NCBI GenBank assembly: GCA_032191485.1
Contig: JAVDOI010000077.1
Location: 87,501-151,500, forward strand
Direction of reading: 5' to 3'
Length of the DNA: 64,000 nt
Origin: Leptoclinus maculatus
Taxonomy: Eukaryota; Chordata; Actinopteri; Perciformes; Stichaeidae
Positions within the stretch are counted from its first letter, which is position 1. Every line of letters begins with the position of its first letter. Positions 54,485 to 64,000 of the stretch are shown here, piece after piece. Under the pieces are notes generated by a model. The model saw only the letters and a list, made by a program, of their open reading frames with translations. It was not told the origin of the DNA and did no database searches. Both the position numbers and the translations under genes were made by a program.

Positions 54485-54516
54485 GGTTATTGACTACTTT
54501 ACAAACAAAACCCAGG
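54485..54516 (+). promoter_or_regulatory. 5' UTR splice acceptor region of the 54.5-kb receptor
   Basis: 'tttctttttaacag/gg' at 54484 is a good 3' splice site 32 bp before the start codon. Olfactory receptor genes usually have non-coding upstream exons spliced just before the coding exon. The same site is present in the other arm at 62671. Confidence 0.5.
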
Positions 54517-55452
54517 ATGATGATGAACTCTACACAAGTTTTGTATTTCACATTAAGTGCCTACTTTGACACTGGAGTTCTCAAATATTTATACTTTATT
54601 ATTGTTATGTCTTTGTATGTTTTAATTATTGGTTCCAACCTTCTTCTGATTGTGGTTATCTGTATGAACAGAAGCTTACATGAACCTATGTACCTTTTTC
54701 TCTGCAGCCTGTTTGTAAATGAACTGTTTGGTAGTACAGGGTTGTTTCCATTCCTTCTGGTTCAGATCCTCTCTGACATTCACACTGTTTCTGCTCCACT
54801 TTGTTTCCTGCAGATTTTCTGTGTCTATTCGTATGTGTGTGGAGAATTTTCCAATTTAGCCGTCATGTCTTATGACCGATATCTTGCTATCTGTTATCCT
54901 CTACAATATAACACACGTATGACATTCAACAAGGTTACCATGCTTATTGTTCTACCATGGTTCTACTCTTTTCTTACCATTGTTATTCTGATATCATTGA
55001 TTGTTCCTTTACAGCTGTGTGGAAACATCATTGACAAAGTTTACTGTTTAAACTATTCCATTGTGAAGCTGGCATGTTCTGAAACCAGAGTGAATAACAT
55101 TTATGGACTTATTGTCACTTTTCTCACAGTCTGCCTTCCTGTATCTGTAATCCTTTACTCTTACGTGAGGATCCTTAGAGTTTGTTTCTCTGGTTGTAAA
55201 CAGACCAGACAGAAAGCTGTCAGTACCTGCACACCTCACCTCGCTTCTCTGCTCAACTTCTCCTTTGGTGTTTGCTTTGAAATATCACAAAGCAGATTTA
55301 ATATAAAAGGTGTGCACAGTATATTGAAAATTGTTTTATCATTGTACTTTCTGACATGCCAGCCGCTCTTCAGCCCTGTAATGTACGGACTGAAAATGTC
55401 CAAAATACGCATCATATGTAAACGTCTGTTGCTACGCTCTTGCAAAGTGTAG
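54517..55452 (+). CDS. Olfactory receptor, left copy of the inverted pair, intact
   Basis: Odorant GPCR of 311 residues from the ATG at 54517; no ATG occurs in the open frame upstream of it. The N terminus MMMNSTQ carries an N-glycosylation site. Motifs are LHEPMYLFLCSLFVNE after TM1, MSYDRYLAICYPLQYNTRM at TM3/ICL2, QKAVSTCTPHLASLLNFSFG at TM6 and a SPVMYG-type TM7 motif. Strongly AT-rich, unlike the receptor at 44.2 kb. Its product is identical to that of the right copy through about residue 100, then differs in patches: the ECL1-TM3 junction (CVYSYVCGEFSN versus SVYSYGNVQFYN), TM4, TM5 and TM7. It stays identical in the intracellular motifs. This mosaic suggests duplication plus repeated gene conversion. 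Confidence 0.93.
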   Translation: MMMNSTQVLYFTLSAYFDTGVLKYLYFIIVMSLYVLIIGSNLLLIVVICMNRSLHEPMYLFLCSLFVNELFGSTGLFPFLLVQILSDIHTVSAPLCFLQIFCVYSYVCGEFSNLAVMSYDRYLAICYPLQYNTRMTFNKVTMLIVLPWFYSFLTIVILISLIVPLQLCGNIIDKVYCLNYSIVKLACSETRVNNIYGLIVTFLTVCLPVSVILYSYVRILRVCFSGCKQTRQKAVSTCTPHLASLLNFSFGVCFEISQSRFNIKGVHSILKIVLSLYFLTCQPLFSPVMYGLKMSKIRIICKRLLLRSCKV

Positions 55453-55564
55453 ATCATCCAGAAGATTTGATCAGATAACTGAACAGTAATAATAAATAAA
55501 TGGATGCCTCTGACTCCACTAGTGTCGACAGTAATGATGTCTGCTGTTAACGTTGTATATGAAA

Positions 55565-55850
55565 ATTACATTGTATTACATTTATTGAGCTTTTATCCAA
55601 AGTGACTTCCAATAAGTGTATTTAACCACCAGATACAACCCAATAATTAAAATAAATCACGTAGTACATCAAGTGCTACATTTAGAATCACTATGTTTTT
55701 TACGGGCCAAGGTTCAGTCTGAACCGATGAGTTTAGTTTCTGCTGTCCTGATGTCAATTGTGAGCTGATTCCACCTTTGTGGAGCCAGGACAACAAGCTG
55801 TTGTGATTTTGTTGAGCTGGAGTGTTGGAGTAGCAAGCAGTAGCAAATGG
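55565..55850. repeat. Common fish dispersed repeat
   Basis: 'catttattgagcttttatcc' then 'aaagtgacttccaataagtg' and, further on, 'agctgattccacctttgtgg' are phrases of a widespread fish repeat, here in one decayed copy. Confidence 0.5.
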
Positions 55851-56199
55851 GCAAATTAAAAACAAAGGTGCAAAGAAATAAGGTACATTTCCTAAAACTA
55901 AACATAGGATAGTTAGCGACTCCGACAGTTGCAGTAATTACATTTTATAAGATATTGTACTTGAACACATTGCATACCAGAGAGAAATATTGGTGGTTGT
56001 TAGTAGTTTTATTTCATTACTTTTTTAGATTGTTGAAACTACAAAGGATCTTTCTCAACCCTTCCGGATGACCAACCATCCCGAAGTCCCGGAGCGCCCT
56101 CCTTCTCTCACCATGCTTCGTCGCCAGCAACCTCAGCTGCGTTTAGCCATCCACTTTCCCCGCGGCTCTCGATATCAACTCCAAAGTCATCCACCCCCA

Positions 56200-56545
56200 C
56201 CTTCCAGCTTTGGCATACCTTTTTGAGGCTTCTTTGTACGTCCCATCAAGTTACACATACCTACCAAATTTCATCCAGCTAGGTGAAACCCAATGTTGGG
56301 GCTACTCAATAGGGGGCGCTATCGAGCCAATATTTCACTCCGCAGCTGGACACCCCAATCAGACTGCAATTTTTGCCACGACTGGCTTGCGTGCCAAATT
56401 TCAAAATCTTACCAGTATCCCAAGCACCTCCTTTTTGCAATGAAAGTGACGATAATAATAATAATAAACATTAGAAGAACAATAGGTCCTCTGCTCCGAC
56501 TACGTCGATGCTCCGGCCCTAAATATCAAAAATTCAATATATACA
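56200..56545 (+). repeat. Dispersed repeat ending in (AAT)n
   Basis: 'caatagggggcgctatcgag', 'cgtgccaaatttcaaaatct' and an ending 'ataataataataataaacat' with 'agaagaacaataggtcctct' are typical of a widespread fish repeat related in style to the 590 and 29190 copies. Confidence 0.5.
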
Positions 56546-57864
56546 CAACGTAAGAGAGAAGATTGTCTATGAGTATAAATATGGTGCAATATTAAAGGGA
56601 TGCAGGGCGTCAATTAGAGTTGATCCCAGAATCATGACTAAGTAAAAGGCATGAAGGCCGGACTAAGAAGATCAGGCCGAAGAACACAGAGCATATATGA
56701 TTAGAAAAATAAGTATAATCCAAAAGTCGATTTATGCATTTATATATTGTGAATTAATATAAAGGGATTTAACAACTCTAGTGTGATTATAATAATGAGT
56801 TTGTTGACAGAAAGTAGTGGAAAGTTTGGAAACCGTTGAATATGTCCTCATGTGACCAGGAGTACTGGCAAGGTATTGGAGTGTCTTGAAAGACCTGGCT
56901 CAGGGGTAGGGTATCAAAGTCCTCACCCAAAGCCAAGTTCATCGGTTCCTGAGGAAGGCCACTGTGGAAAGCATGAAAGCAACAAACGCAAGGTGGGGGA
57001 GGGGGGAAGACATCTTACTGGACCCTGACCTCAAGATTGGCCCTGCACAGCCCGTCAGCAAGAAGCTGACAAAACTGGAAGTGACACAAGCTGAACCTGT
57101 ACCAAGACGGATCAAGAAAAGGACAAGACGACGCTGCCTATTGGGGCTTCATTCTCAAACAGGGAGAGAAAGAGAGGTCTAGACAAAGAGGCAGGACCCG
57201 GAAACCAGAAACCTCTCCGGGTCCCAGGGAAGAAGAGAGAGTTTAAGGGGATGCATCATAAGCCAGTGAAGGTTATGGATGCATTTATCTGCGGACCGTT
57301 TAGAGTGGAAGTCTTACCCAGGTTGACACTCATCACCCAGTGGTATTTAAGAGGAACAAAGCTGGACCTCAGGGAATGTGGGATGGACAGCGGCTACACT
57401 TCTGTGGATCATGCACTCTCCTCCAGAGGTGCGGGCAAATGGTGCAAGTCGCCAACTTCATGGGAAGAAGGGGGTGCTGATGCACCTTCAAAGGCAACCC
57501 CAGCCCATGGTCTGGGGATGAAGGGGGAAGCAAGATCACCCTCAGCACCACCTCTATACCCATCACAAGTGGCCATGCAGGAGGCAAGCGGCGGCCATGA
57601 AGCTGGCCCCTCAATGCAAACATCATGAAAGGAATTGATCAGGAAAAGCTGGCCATACAGCCCAGCCCAAGCAGAAGTTCCCTGGTCTGTAGGGTTTATC
57701 GAGACCCTGATGAACCTGGATACACCTCAGTGTCAGTGGACCTACCAGACAGCCACTGTGAGATGGTGGAGAGTCACAGATGTAAGTATAAACATTTAAC
57801 AGGTATATACAATATAAGTATGAATATATATCCAAAACAAAGTATATATATATATATATATATT
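56546..57864. other. Unassigned DNA in the inverted-repeat spacer
   Basis: GC-richer than its flanks, with open frames at 56964-57182, 57251-57628 and 57625-58050. They are not continuous, overlap each other in different frames, and match nothing I recognise. They could be fragments of a decayed gene or transposon. Confidence 0.35.
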
Positions 57865-57955
57865 AGGGGTGTAACGATACGCGTATTCGTATTGAACCGT
57901 TCGGTACGAGGCTCACGGTTCGGTACGCATGACGAACCCAACGAACCGTTCATAC

Positions 57956-58008
<53 letters not shown>

Positions 58009-58646
58009 GGGGCGACCGTGGCTCCCTGGGTTAAGAGGGTTGTCTGGTAACCGCAAGGTCGAAGGTTCAATCCTTGACTGGGCCGTGTCATGTGTCGAAG
58101 TGTCCCTGAGCAAGACACTGTACCCCTAGCTCCCCGGGCGCCTGTCATTGGCAGCCCACTGCTCCCTATATACAGGGATGGGTCAAATGCAGAGAAAAAT
58201 GTTCCCCATAAAGGGATAAATATAGTGTATATATACATTATATATATATAGACATTCTCATCTTTCTGAAAAAAAACTTAAACATTGAGTAGAAACACAC
58301 ACACACATAGTTCCATATAAAACAGGATTGTTTCTTTTATTTGTTTATAACTACAGCAAACAATGCTACATTTTAGTTTTCATAAGAAACTGTTTTTATT
58401 TTACACGCTGCTAAGAAGACACCCCAGAAGATGGGTCACTCAGGTATAGTTCCATCATTGTTCAAAGAATAACTTTATGATGTTAGTTTTAATGAATAAA
58501 TATATTTTAAAATCAAGTACGTTTCTCTGGCATTTATAGTTTTCTACTGTATTGAAAACGTACCGAAACGTACCGAAAACGTACCGAACCGTGGCTCCAC
58601 TGTACCGTACCGAACCGAACCGTGGATTTTGTGAACCGTTACACCC

Positions 58647-58648
<2 letters not shown>
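57865..58648. mobile_element. Non-autonomous hAT-like element with nested insertion
   Basis: The ends AGGGGTGTAACG (57865) and its complement CGGTTCACAAAATC...-linked CGTTACACCCCT (58648, with one base difference inside) form inverted termini, and the subterminal 'accgttcggtacg' is likewise mirrored as 'cgtaccgaaccg'. TA-rich DNA flanks both ends. A 47-base T tract (57957-58004) and a tRNA-like SINE sit inside. Confidence 0.65.
58008..58175 (+). mobile_element. tRNA-derived SINE inside the hAT-like element
   Basis: TGGCTCCCTGGGTTAAGAGG (box A-like, 58018-58037) and GGTTCAATCC (box B, 58064-58073) lie at a tRNA-like spacing. They are followed by 'gagcaagacactgtacccc', a phrase shared by fish SINE bodies. 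The long T run lies on its 5' side, which would be unusual for a 3' A tail. Confidence 0.55.
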
Positions 58649-58687
<39 letters not shown>

Positions 58688-58699
58688 CAATAGTGCAGA

Positions 58700-59890
58700 C
58701 AGAGGTAGTAGAGCAGTATGACTGATTCATTGTTCATCAGAGTGACGGCAGAAAGAAGCTGTTCCTGTCTGGTGGTTTTGGCGTACAGAGCTCTGTAGCT
58801 CCTACCAGAGGGGAGGAGTTGAACAGCTTGTGTCCAGGGTGTGAAGGGTCTGCAGAGATCTTTCAGCCCGTTTCCTGACTCTGGAGGTGAACAAGTCCAG
58901 GATGGAGGGCAGGCTGGAACCAATGATCCTCTCTGCAGACCTGACAGTCCGTTGTAGTCTGTTCCTGTCCTGTTTGGTGGATCCAAACCACACAGTGATG
59001 GAGGAGCAGAGAACAGACTGATGATGGTGGAGTAGAACAGGATCAGCAGCTCCTGAGGCAGGTTGAACTTCCTGAGCTGGAGCAGGAAGTACAACCTCTG
59101 CTGGGCCTTTTTCCTGATGGAGTTGATGTTGGGGGCCCACTTCAGGTCCTGGGAGATTGTGGATCCCAGAAACCTGAAGGTCTCCTCAGCAGACACAGTG
59201 TTGTTGAGTATAGTGAGGGGGGGCAGTGTTGGGGGGCTCCTCCTGAAGTCCACTGTCATCTCCACAGTGTTGAGCTTGTTGAGCTCCAGGTTGTTCTGAC
59301 CACCAGAGGACCAGCTGTTCAACCTCCCGTCTGTACGCAGACTCATCACCGTCCCTGATGAGGCCGATGACTTCAGGAGTTTAACAGACGGGTCCTCTGA
59401 GGTGCAGTCGTTGGTTTAGAGGGAGAAGAGCAGTGGGGAGAGCACACATCCCTGGGGGGTCCAGTGCTGATAGTCCGGGTGCTGGATGTGGTTTTTCCCA
59501 GCCTCACCTGCTGCGTCCTGTCTGTCAGGACGTTAGTGATCCACTGACAGGTGGAGGCTGCACAGTGAGCTGGGAGAGTTTGGGTTGGAGTATTGCTGGA
59601 TGATGGTGTTGAACGCTGAGCTGAAGTCCACAAACAGAACCCTTGCATATGTCCCTGGGATGGAGGATTTCTTGGGGACCGGGATGATCGTGGAGCGTTT
59701 GAAGCAGGAGGGGTCTTCACACAGCTCCAGAGATCGGTTGAAGATCTGTGTGAAGATGGGGGCTAGCTGGTCAGCACAGACTTTCAGACAGGAGGGGGAC
59801 ACACCGTCTGGGCCCGGAGCCTTCCTGATCTTCTGTCTGTGGAAGAGCCAACTCACATCCTCTTCACAGATCCTCAGTGCTGGTGGGGCG
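58700..59890 (-). mobile_element. CR1/L2-like LINE reverse transcriptase fragment, inactive
   Basis: On the minus strand, KIRKAPGPDGVSPSCLK opens the RT domain, PQGCVLSPLLFSL then a stop lies at about 59400-59460 after a frame change, and FRFLGSTISQDLKWAPNI and KKAQQRLYFLLQLRKFN form the thumb region. Between PSVKLLK and the later NNLELN block the catalytic FADD box is not found. The copy is 5' truncated, shifted in frame several times and cannot be active. It lies in the spacer of the inverted duplication. Confidence 0.8.
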
Positions 59891-61080
59891 TCGTAGATTA
59901 CAAGTTTAAACTCTTAACACTCATTCAAGAGAAATGTTCCTGCTCATTCATCAGTCATACAGCTTCCCATGTTTCTAGTGACTGCTCCACGGTAGCAGTG
60001 AGTGGGATGGGAACCCGGCACTGGGATGTCTGCGACCCCAGTTTTCCATTCCCAGCAGTCACATCAGCCAAACCTTGCAGGAGAACCTTAATGTCCGTTG
60101 CCTACTACAGCAGCCACAACATCTCTCTCTAGCCAGGGCATCTGACACTGGCAATCGTTCACCCAATCATCAAAGGACGGTGCGACACCCATCCATTACT
60201 TACCAGTGCGTTCTCGATGCAGCTCATGTCTGGGCCACTGCAACGCCATTGCTTTGTCGTTTCTCATTCCAGAAGTTCAGAAGATCCGCCCTCTTGCAGA
60301 CACCTGTCCAACATCGGTTTCGCCATATTCAACGCTGTCGTTAAGATTTAAATGATTAATATCAAAAAGTTCTTATTTTTCCAAAATTGGTTGGCATCCT
60401 AAATTTAATCTTATGTTAAATTATATTAAACTAAAAGTGTCTTATGGTGTAAGCTGAGTACCATCATTCTTTTATACAAATGTATGGGTTTATAAATGAC
60501 AATTGAAATATGAATAATCATTACATATTTTGATATTAATTATTATTCATTATTTATTTAGTTCTGGCAAACTATCAAAACACTAAAAAAAGCTAAGAAA
60601 ATCTAAGCTCAGGCTGTTTATAGTAATGTTTCTCTCTTTTCTTGTTCTTGTACTGTTTTTCTTTATTTCAATTTAGTCTAAGGATGCAGTCATTGAATGT
60701 TATTGTAAAGGCAAATTTGGGATTTGGTATTTTGGGCTAAGTAAATAAAAGTGACATGACCTGACCTGTTGCAATGGACTCAGTCTGAAACTTACTATTG
60801 TGTTGTGCTGTTGAGTCTTACTCTTCAAAGCCCTCGTCATTAAAACAAATCTGGTAAGGTAGGCAGTGTGGTAATATTTAAAAAGCCAAGGTATCAAATC
60901 TCACAAAGTGAAAATATTCACCAAGGTTTTAGGATTTTAGATGATGTACCTTTGCTTCATATAGAAGATCAAAACATAACGATGTGAAAACAACTGAAGA
61001 AATGATTATTGTTGACACTAGTCAGCCAAAGGCTAACATTTATTGTTTTCTCTTGTTAATCAAGCTGAACACATCTGTCA
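59891..61080. other. Spacer DNA, no gene seen
   Basis: Open frames at 59839-60344 overlap in different phases and look like repeat-derived sequence. 60350-61080 is AT-rich and featureless. Confidence 0.45.
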
Positions 61081-61084
61081 GATG

Positions 61085-61245
61085 ATCTACACTTCCTAAC
61101 TGAACTTAAAAGCAGACTTTTACACATGCTACGTATGTTCAGTCCGTACATTACAGGCATTAAGAACGGCTGGCATAGAAGAAAATACAATGATACAAAT
61201 ACTCACAACATATTGGGTTCACTGTCTATGTTCACAACTCGACGG
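61085..61245 (-). pseudogene. Olfactory receptor 3'-end pseudogene fragment
   Basis: The minus strand reads EPNML, a stop, VFVSLYFLLCQPFLMPVMYG and LNIRSMCKSLLLSSVR. This aligns with TM7 and the C terminus of the neighbouring receptors (PNMLGILLSLYFLTCQPLF, MSKIRIICKRLL). An in-frame TGA and the lack of any upstream receptor sequence show that it is a remnant. Its 3' flank 'aagtgtagatcatc' also matches that of the 54.5-kb gene. Confidence 0.8.
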
Positions 61246-61325
61246 TTAACTTGAAACTTCAATTTGAACTTCTAATGTTATGACTCGTGTACATTTTCTT
61301 TATTCACATAAACTGCCCATGCACA

Positions 61326-61368
61326 AGGAGGAATGAGGAATGAGGAATGAGGAATGAGGAATGAGGAA
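61326..61368. repeat. Short 8-bp tandem repeat
   Basis: About five copies of 'gaggaat' with an intervening g. Confidence 0.85.
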
Positions 61369-61708
61369 ACGGCTCTTACTTGTTTGCATCTAGCTGTTGT
61401 TCCTATGGAAGTTAAATGCCCTTATTGTCACTTTAGACAAAAACATCACACAAAAGATCATGTCTCTCCAATCAAGTGAAAAACATGAACATAACAACAG
61501 CTACATTTAAAAAGTGAGAAGAGTAATGTTTGTGCTTAACTTCTTTTGGAGAGCAAAGTCAAACTCAACCCATTGTGCAAAAGCTGCATGTGTAATGTTC
61601 TTGCTTTAAACTAGGGCCTTCATTAGTGTTGATACTGGTGAAGTCAGAAGAGGCATTCATTCATTGATTCTTCATGTAAAACTGAATTAAACTAACCTGT
61701 TAAATTAC

Positions 61709-62638
61709 CTACTTTGTACCACACAATAGACGTTTACATATGATGCGGATTTTGGACATTTTCAGCCCATATAGTACTGGGGTAAAGAGAGGCTGGCATG
61801 TTAGAAAATACAATGATAATAAAATTCCCAACATATTGGGTACATTGCTTATATCAAATCTGCTTTGTAATATTTGAAAACAACTACCAAAGGAGAAGTT
61901 GAGCAGAGAAGCGAGGTGAGGTGTGCAGGTACTGACAGCTTTCTGTCTGGTCTGTTTACAACCAGAGAAACAAACTCTAAAGATCTTCATGTAAGTGTAA
62001 AAGATTAAAATGAGAGGAACAATGATTGAGATGACAGTGTAAAGGAGTCCATAAATGTTATTCACTCTGGTGTCAGAACACGCCAGTTTAACAATGGAGT
62101 AGTTTCCACAGTAGACTTTGTCAATGATGTTCCCACACAGCTGTAAAGGAGCACTCAATGAAAGCAAGACAAGGATCGCAAAAAATGGGAATAACCACGT
62201 TACACCAATAAGCATGGTAACCTTGTTAAATGTCATACGTGTGTTATATTGTAGAGGATAACAGATAGCAAGATATCGGTCATAAGACATGACGGCTAAG
62301 TTATAAAACTGTACATTGCCATAAGAATAAACAGAGAAAATCTGCAGGAAACAAAGTGGAGCAGAAACAGTGTGAATGTCAGAGAGGATCTGAACCAGAA
62401 GGAATGGAAACAACCCTGTACTACCAAACAGTTCATTTACAAACAGGCTGCAGAGAAAAAGGTACATAGGTTCATGTAAGCTTCTGTTCATACAGATAAC
62501 CACAATCAGAAGAAGGTTGGAACCAATAATTAAAACATACAAAGACATAACAATAATAAAGTATAAATATTTGAGAACTCCAGTGTCAAAGTAGGCACTT
62601 AATGTGAAATACAAAACTTGTGTAGAGTTCATCATCAT
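61709..62638 (-). CDS. Olfactory receptor, right copy of the inverted pair, intact
   Basis: Odorant GPCR of 309 residues from the ATG at 62638 (MMMNSTQ, N-glycosylation site). Motifs as in its partner: LHEPMYLFLC, MSYDRYLAICYPLQYN, QKAVSTCTPHLASLLNFSFG, and TPVLYGLKMSKIRIICKRLL at the end. The open frame continues upstream of the ATG without a stop but with no other ATG. TM4 reads IGVTWLFPFFAILVLLSLSA and TM5 VISIIVPLILIFYTYMK, both quite different from the left copy. The N-terminal third is identical to it. The C terminus is CGTK instead of RSCKV. The two genes face away from the window centre on opposite strands with about 6.3 kb between stop codons, a tail-to-tail pair. Confidence 0.93.
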   Translation of the reverse strand: MMMNSTQVLYFTLSAYFDTGVLKYLYFIIVMSLYVLIIGSNLLLIVVICMNRSLHEPMYLFLCSLFVNELFGSTGLFPFLLVQILSDIHTVSAPLCFLQIFSVYSYGNVQFYNLAVMSYDRYLAICYPLQYNTRMTFNKVTMLIGVTWLFPFFAILVLLSLSAPLQLCGNIIDKVYCGNYSIVKLACSDTRVNNIYGLLYTVISIIVPLILIFYTYMKIFRVCFSGCKQTRQKAVSTCTPHLASLLNFSFGSCFQILQSRFDISNVPNMLGILLSLYFLTCQPLFTPVLYGLKMSKIRIICKRLLCGTK

Positions 62639-64000
62639 CCTGGGTTTTGTTTGTAAAGTAGTCAATAACCCTGTTAAAAAGAAATGACATTGTCTTTCAG
62701 ATTTGGAAAAGTTAAAGTTTTCTTTTGGATGCAATGTTCAACAAACATAAAACAGAAACAGGTCATTTGCTCACTCACACATTTAAGTAAGTAATTGTTA
62801 CATTTAGTCATGAATTCCTAAGTTTAACAAGTTAAAATATGGTATTTACTTACTGTCAGAAATATATTTTAGAAAACACAGTCATGACAAATTCATTGTC
62901 TTATTTACAGGCGACCTAAAGCTCAGGCTAGAAATGAAAAAGAGTTCAAGTCATTGTGTGAGTCTGGGCTTTCAGTCCCTCCTAACTGAGCTGAAACTCT
63001 GCATCTCCCTCTTTCAAACTTTTACAACAGTGAACGCCCACAGTAGCTGACTGGCCTCATTCTCAAAGGACCCATGGTTGTTGCTGCTTACTGACTGATG
63101 TTGAAAAGATGTTCAAAGGAAATTGATATGAAAATGAACACCTACTTGTTGCAGTGAAACGTTTAAGAAATGACCATTTGTATATCAGTGATTCACCCCG
63201 TGTTACCTTGAATGAAGGACACCTTGAAGGGCTGCTAGGTTGGCCGAGGTGGAACTCCTGATGGGAGATGTTGACCTCCCCTTGTCAAGGCGGTTGACTC
63301 CAGCCTAACTTACCCATTCCAAACGTGGGGCTGCAGAGGACCAGCTGTCCTGTAGGGTAGATCTGCTAACCACTGAGTGAGCCCAGATCACGTTGCCTCT
63401 CCTGACCCTCAATTCAGGTGCAGGTACAGGGAAGGAATCCACCCGTGGCTGAGTTGGTTCAGGAGGAGGATATTGTCTCAGTAGGAGCTTCATTCATTCT
63501 CTTTACTGAGTACAGTGAAGAGGGGCCCTCCCATGCCTCTGGGCCTGACTCCCATTCCTCGGCTCGTAGTGGTTCAGAGGGGACTGAGGACACAGCTCCG
63601 TGGAGGTCTTTCATTCGCATGGCACTGGCTCTGCACCACCCTAACTCTTCCTCCTTCTGATGAATAAATATCTGAGGGTATTGTATGAATGCTGGAGGAA
63701 CACTTAGGCTTTCTACCGTCTGGCAGCCATGCAGGATGCAGAGAGATTTGGCCTTGACTATATGCCAGCTGCTGAGCCTACCATTACCTCCCTCATAGTT
63801 TCCACTGAACAGGCTCTGAGTCCGGAGGCCAGATGCCCTCGACCCCAATGTCCAGTCACAGAAGACCTGCAGTAACGTTACATTAAAGAACAGAGCGATG
63901 CAGGATGAACAAAGACAGACCGGAGATGCACCGATAGAGTCTGTGCCCAACAGAGGAGCTGTGCCGTCGGATTCGAGGCCGTCAACCAGTAACATTAACA
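61721..64000. repeat. Right arm of the large inverted duplication (continues past the window)
   Basis: Reverse-complement partner of 53154-55433. Identity still holds at the last bases of the window, so the right arm and the true length of the duplication are not captured. Confidence 0.93.
63418..63660 (+). mobile_element. DIRS gag-like fragment (right arm)
   Basis: Same 80-residue frame as at 53495-53737, with no difference seen at the protein level. The continuation of the element would lie beyond the right edge. Confidence 0.4.

Larger units (their letters stand above)
53154..55433. repeat. Left arm of a large inverted duplication
   Basis: Nearly identical to the reverse complement of 61721-64000. 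Positions pair so that their sum is 117155, checked at 53154/64001, 53495/63660, 53737/63418 and 54517/62638, so there is no net length change across the outer 1.4 kb. The arm carries a gag-like fragment and an olfactory receptor gene. The outer limit may lie further left. Confidence 0.93.

Noticed and set aside
54421..54516. Upstream 32-residue extension of the 54.5-kb receptor
   Set aside because: It has no ATG and spans a good splice acceptor (54484), so it is 5' intron and UTR; the same holds for the right copy.
57957..58004. T tract as a Pol III terminator
   Set aside because: It precedes rather than follows the tRNA-like boxes on the same strand.

Overview
The window is vertebrate nuclear DNA, most likely from a ray-finned (percomorph-like) fish. 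It holds multi-exon genes with GT-AG introns whose products match fish and human families, single-exon olfactory receptor genes, and fish-type transposon debris (CR1/L2-like LINE, Harbinger, hAT-like, DIRS). No bacterial, organellar or CRISPR features were seen.

Layout from the left. (1) 1-12.4 kb: the 5' part of an ABCG1-type half-transporter on the minus strand (exons 1-3, ending with Walker A), continuing off the left edge. Its introns are filled with four large tandem arrays and a decayed Harbinger element. (2) 14.7-18.7 kb: complete SPCS2 (signal peptidase complex subunit 2), minus strand, five exons. Intron 3 has all the marks of a U12-type AT-AC intron and is two-thirds minisatellite. 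(3) 20.3-24.8 kb: an RNF169-like gene, minus strand, six exons, with the C-terminal ubiquitin/nucleosome-reading module but no visible RING finger. (4) 25.5-27.4 kb: LIPT2 (mitochondrial octanoyltransferase), plus strand, head-to-head with RNF169. (5) 28.5-42.6 kb: complete PGM2L1 (glucose-1,6-bisphosphate synthase type), plus strand, 14 exons. (6) 44-64 kb: an olfactory receptor region with a GC-rich receptor gene (44.2-45.2 kb, minus), then a pair of near-identical, AT-rich receptor genes on the two arms of a large inverted duplication (53.15-55.4 kb and 61.7-64 kb, running off the right edge), plus one receptor pseudogene fragment and retroelement debris.

SPCS2-RNF169-LIPT2-PGM2L1 is the order of the human 11q13.4 block without XRRA1, CHRDL2, POLD3 and KCNE3, which supports the identifications. 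These genes do not form one pathway. They are housekeeping or metabolic neighbours: ER signal-peptide cleavage, DNA-break signalling, mitochondrial lipoylation and hexose-bisphosphate synthesis.

The most striking property is tandem repetition. About fifteen unrelated minisatellites with units of roughly 6 to 59 bp occupy about 16 kb, a quarter of the window, with a different array in nearly every long intron. One array of about 30 units begins at the start codon of the 45-kb receptor gene, and each unit carries three homeodomain-type TAAT/ATTA cores. All exon joins were checked by reading frame by hand. Similarity statements rest on memory of the protein families, not on a search.
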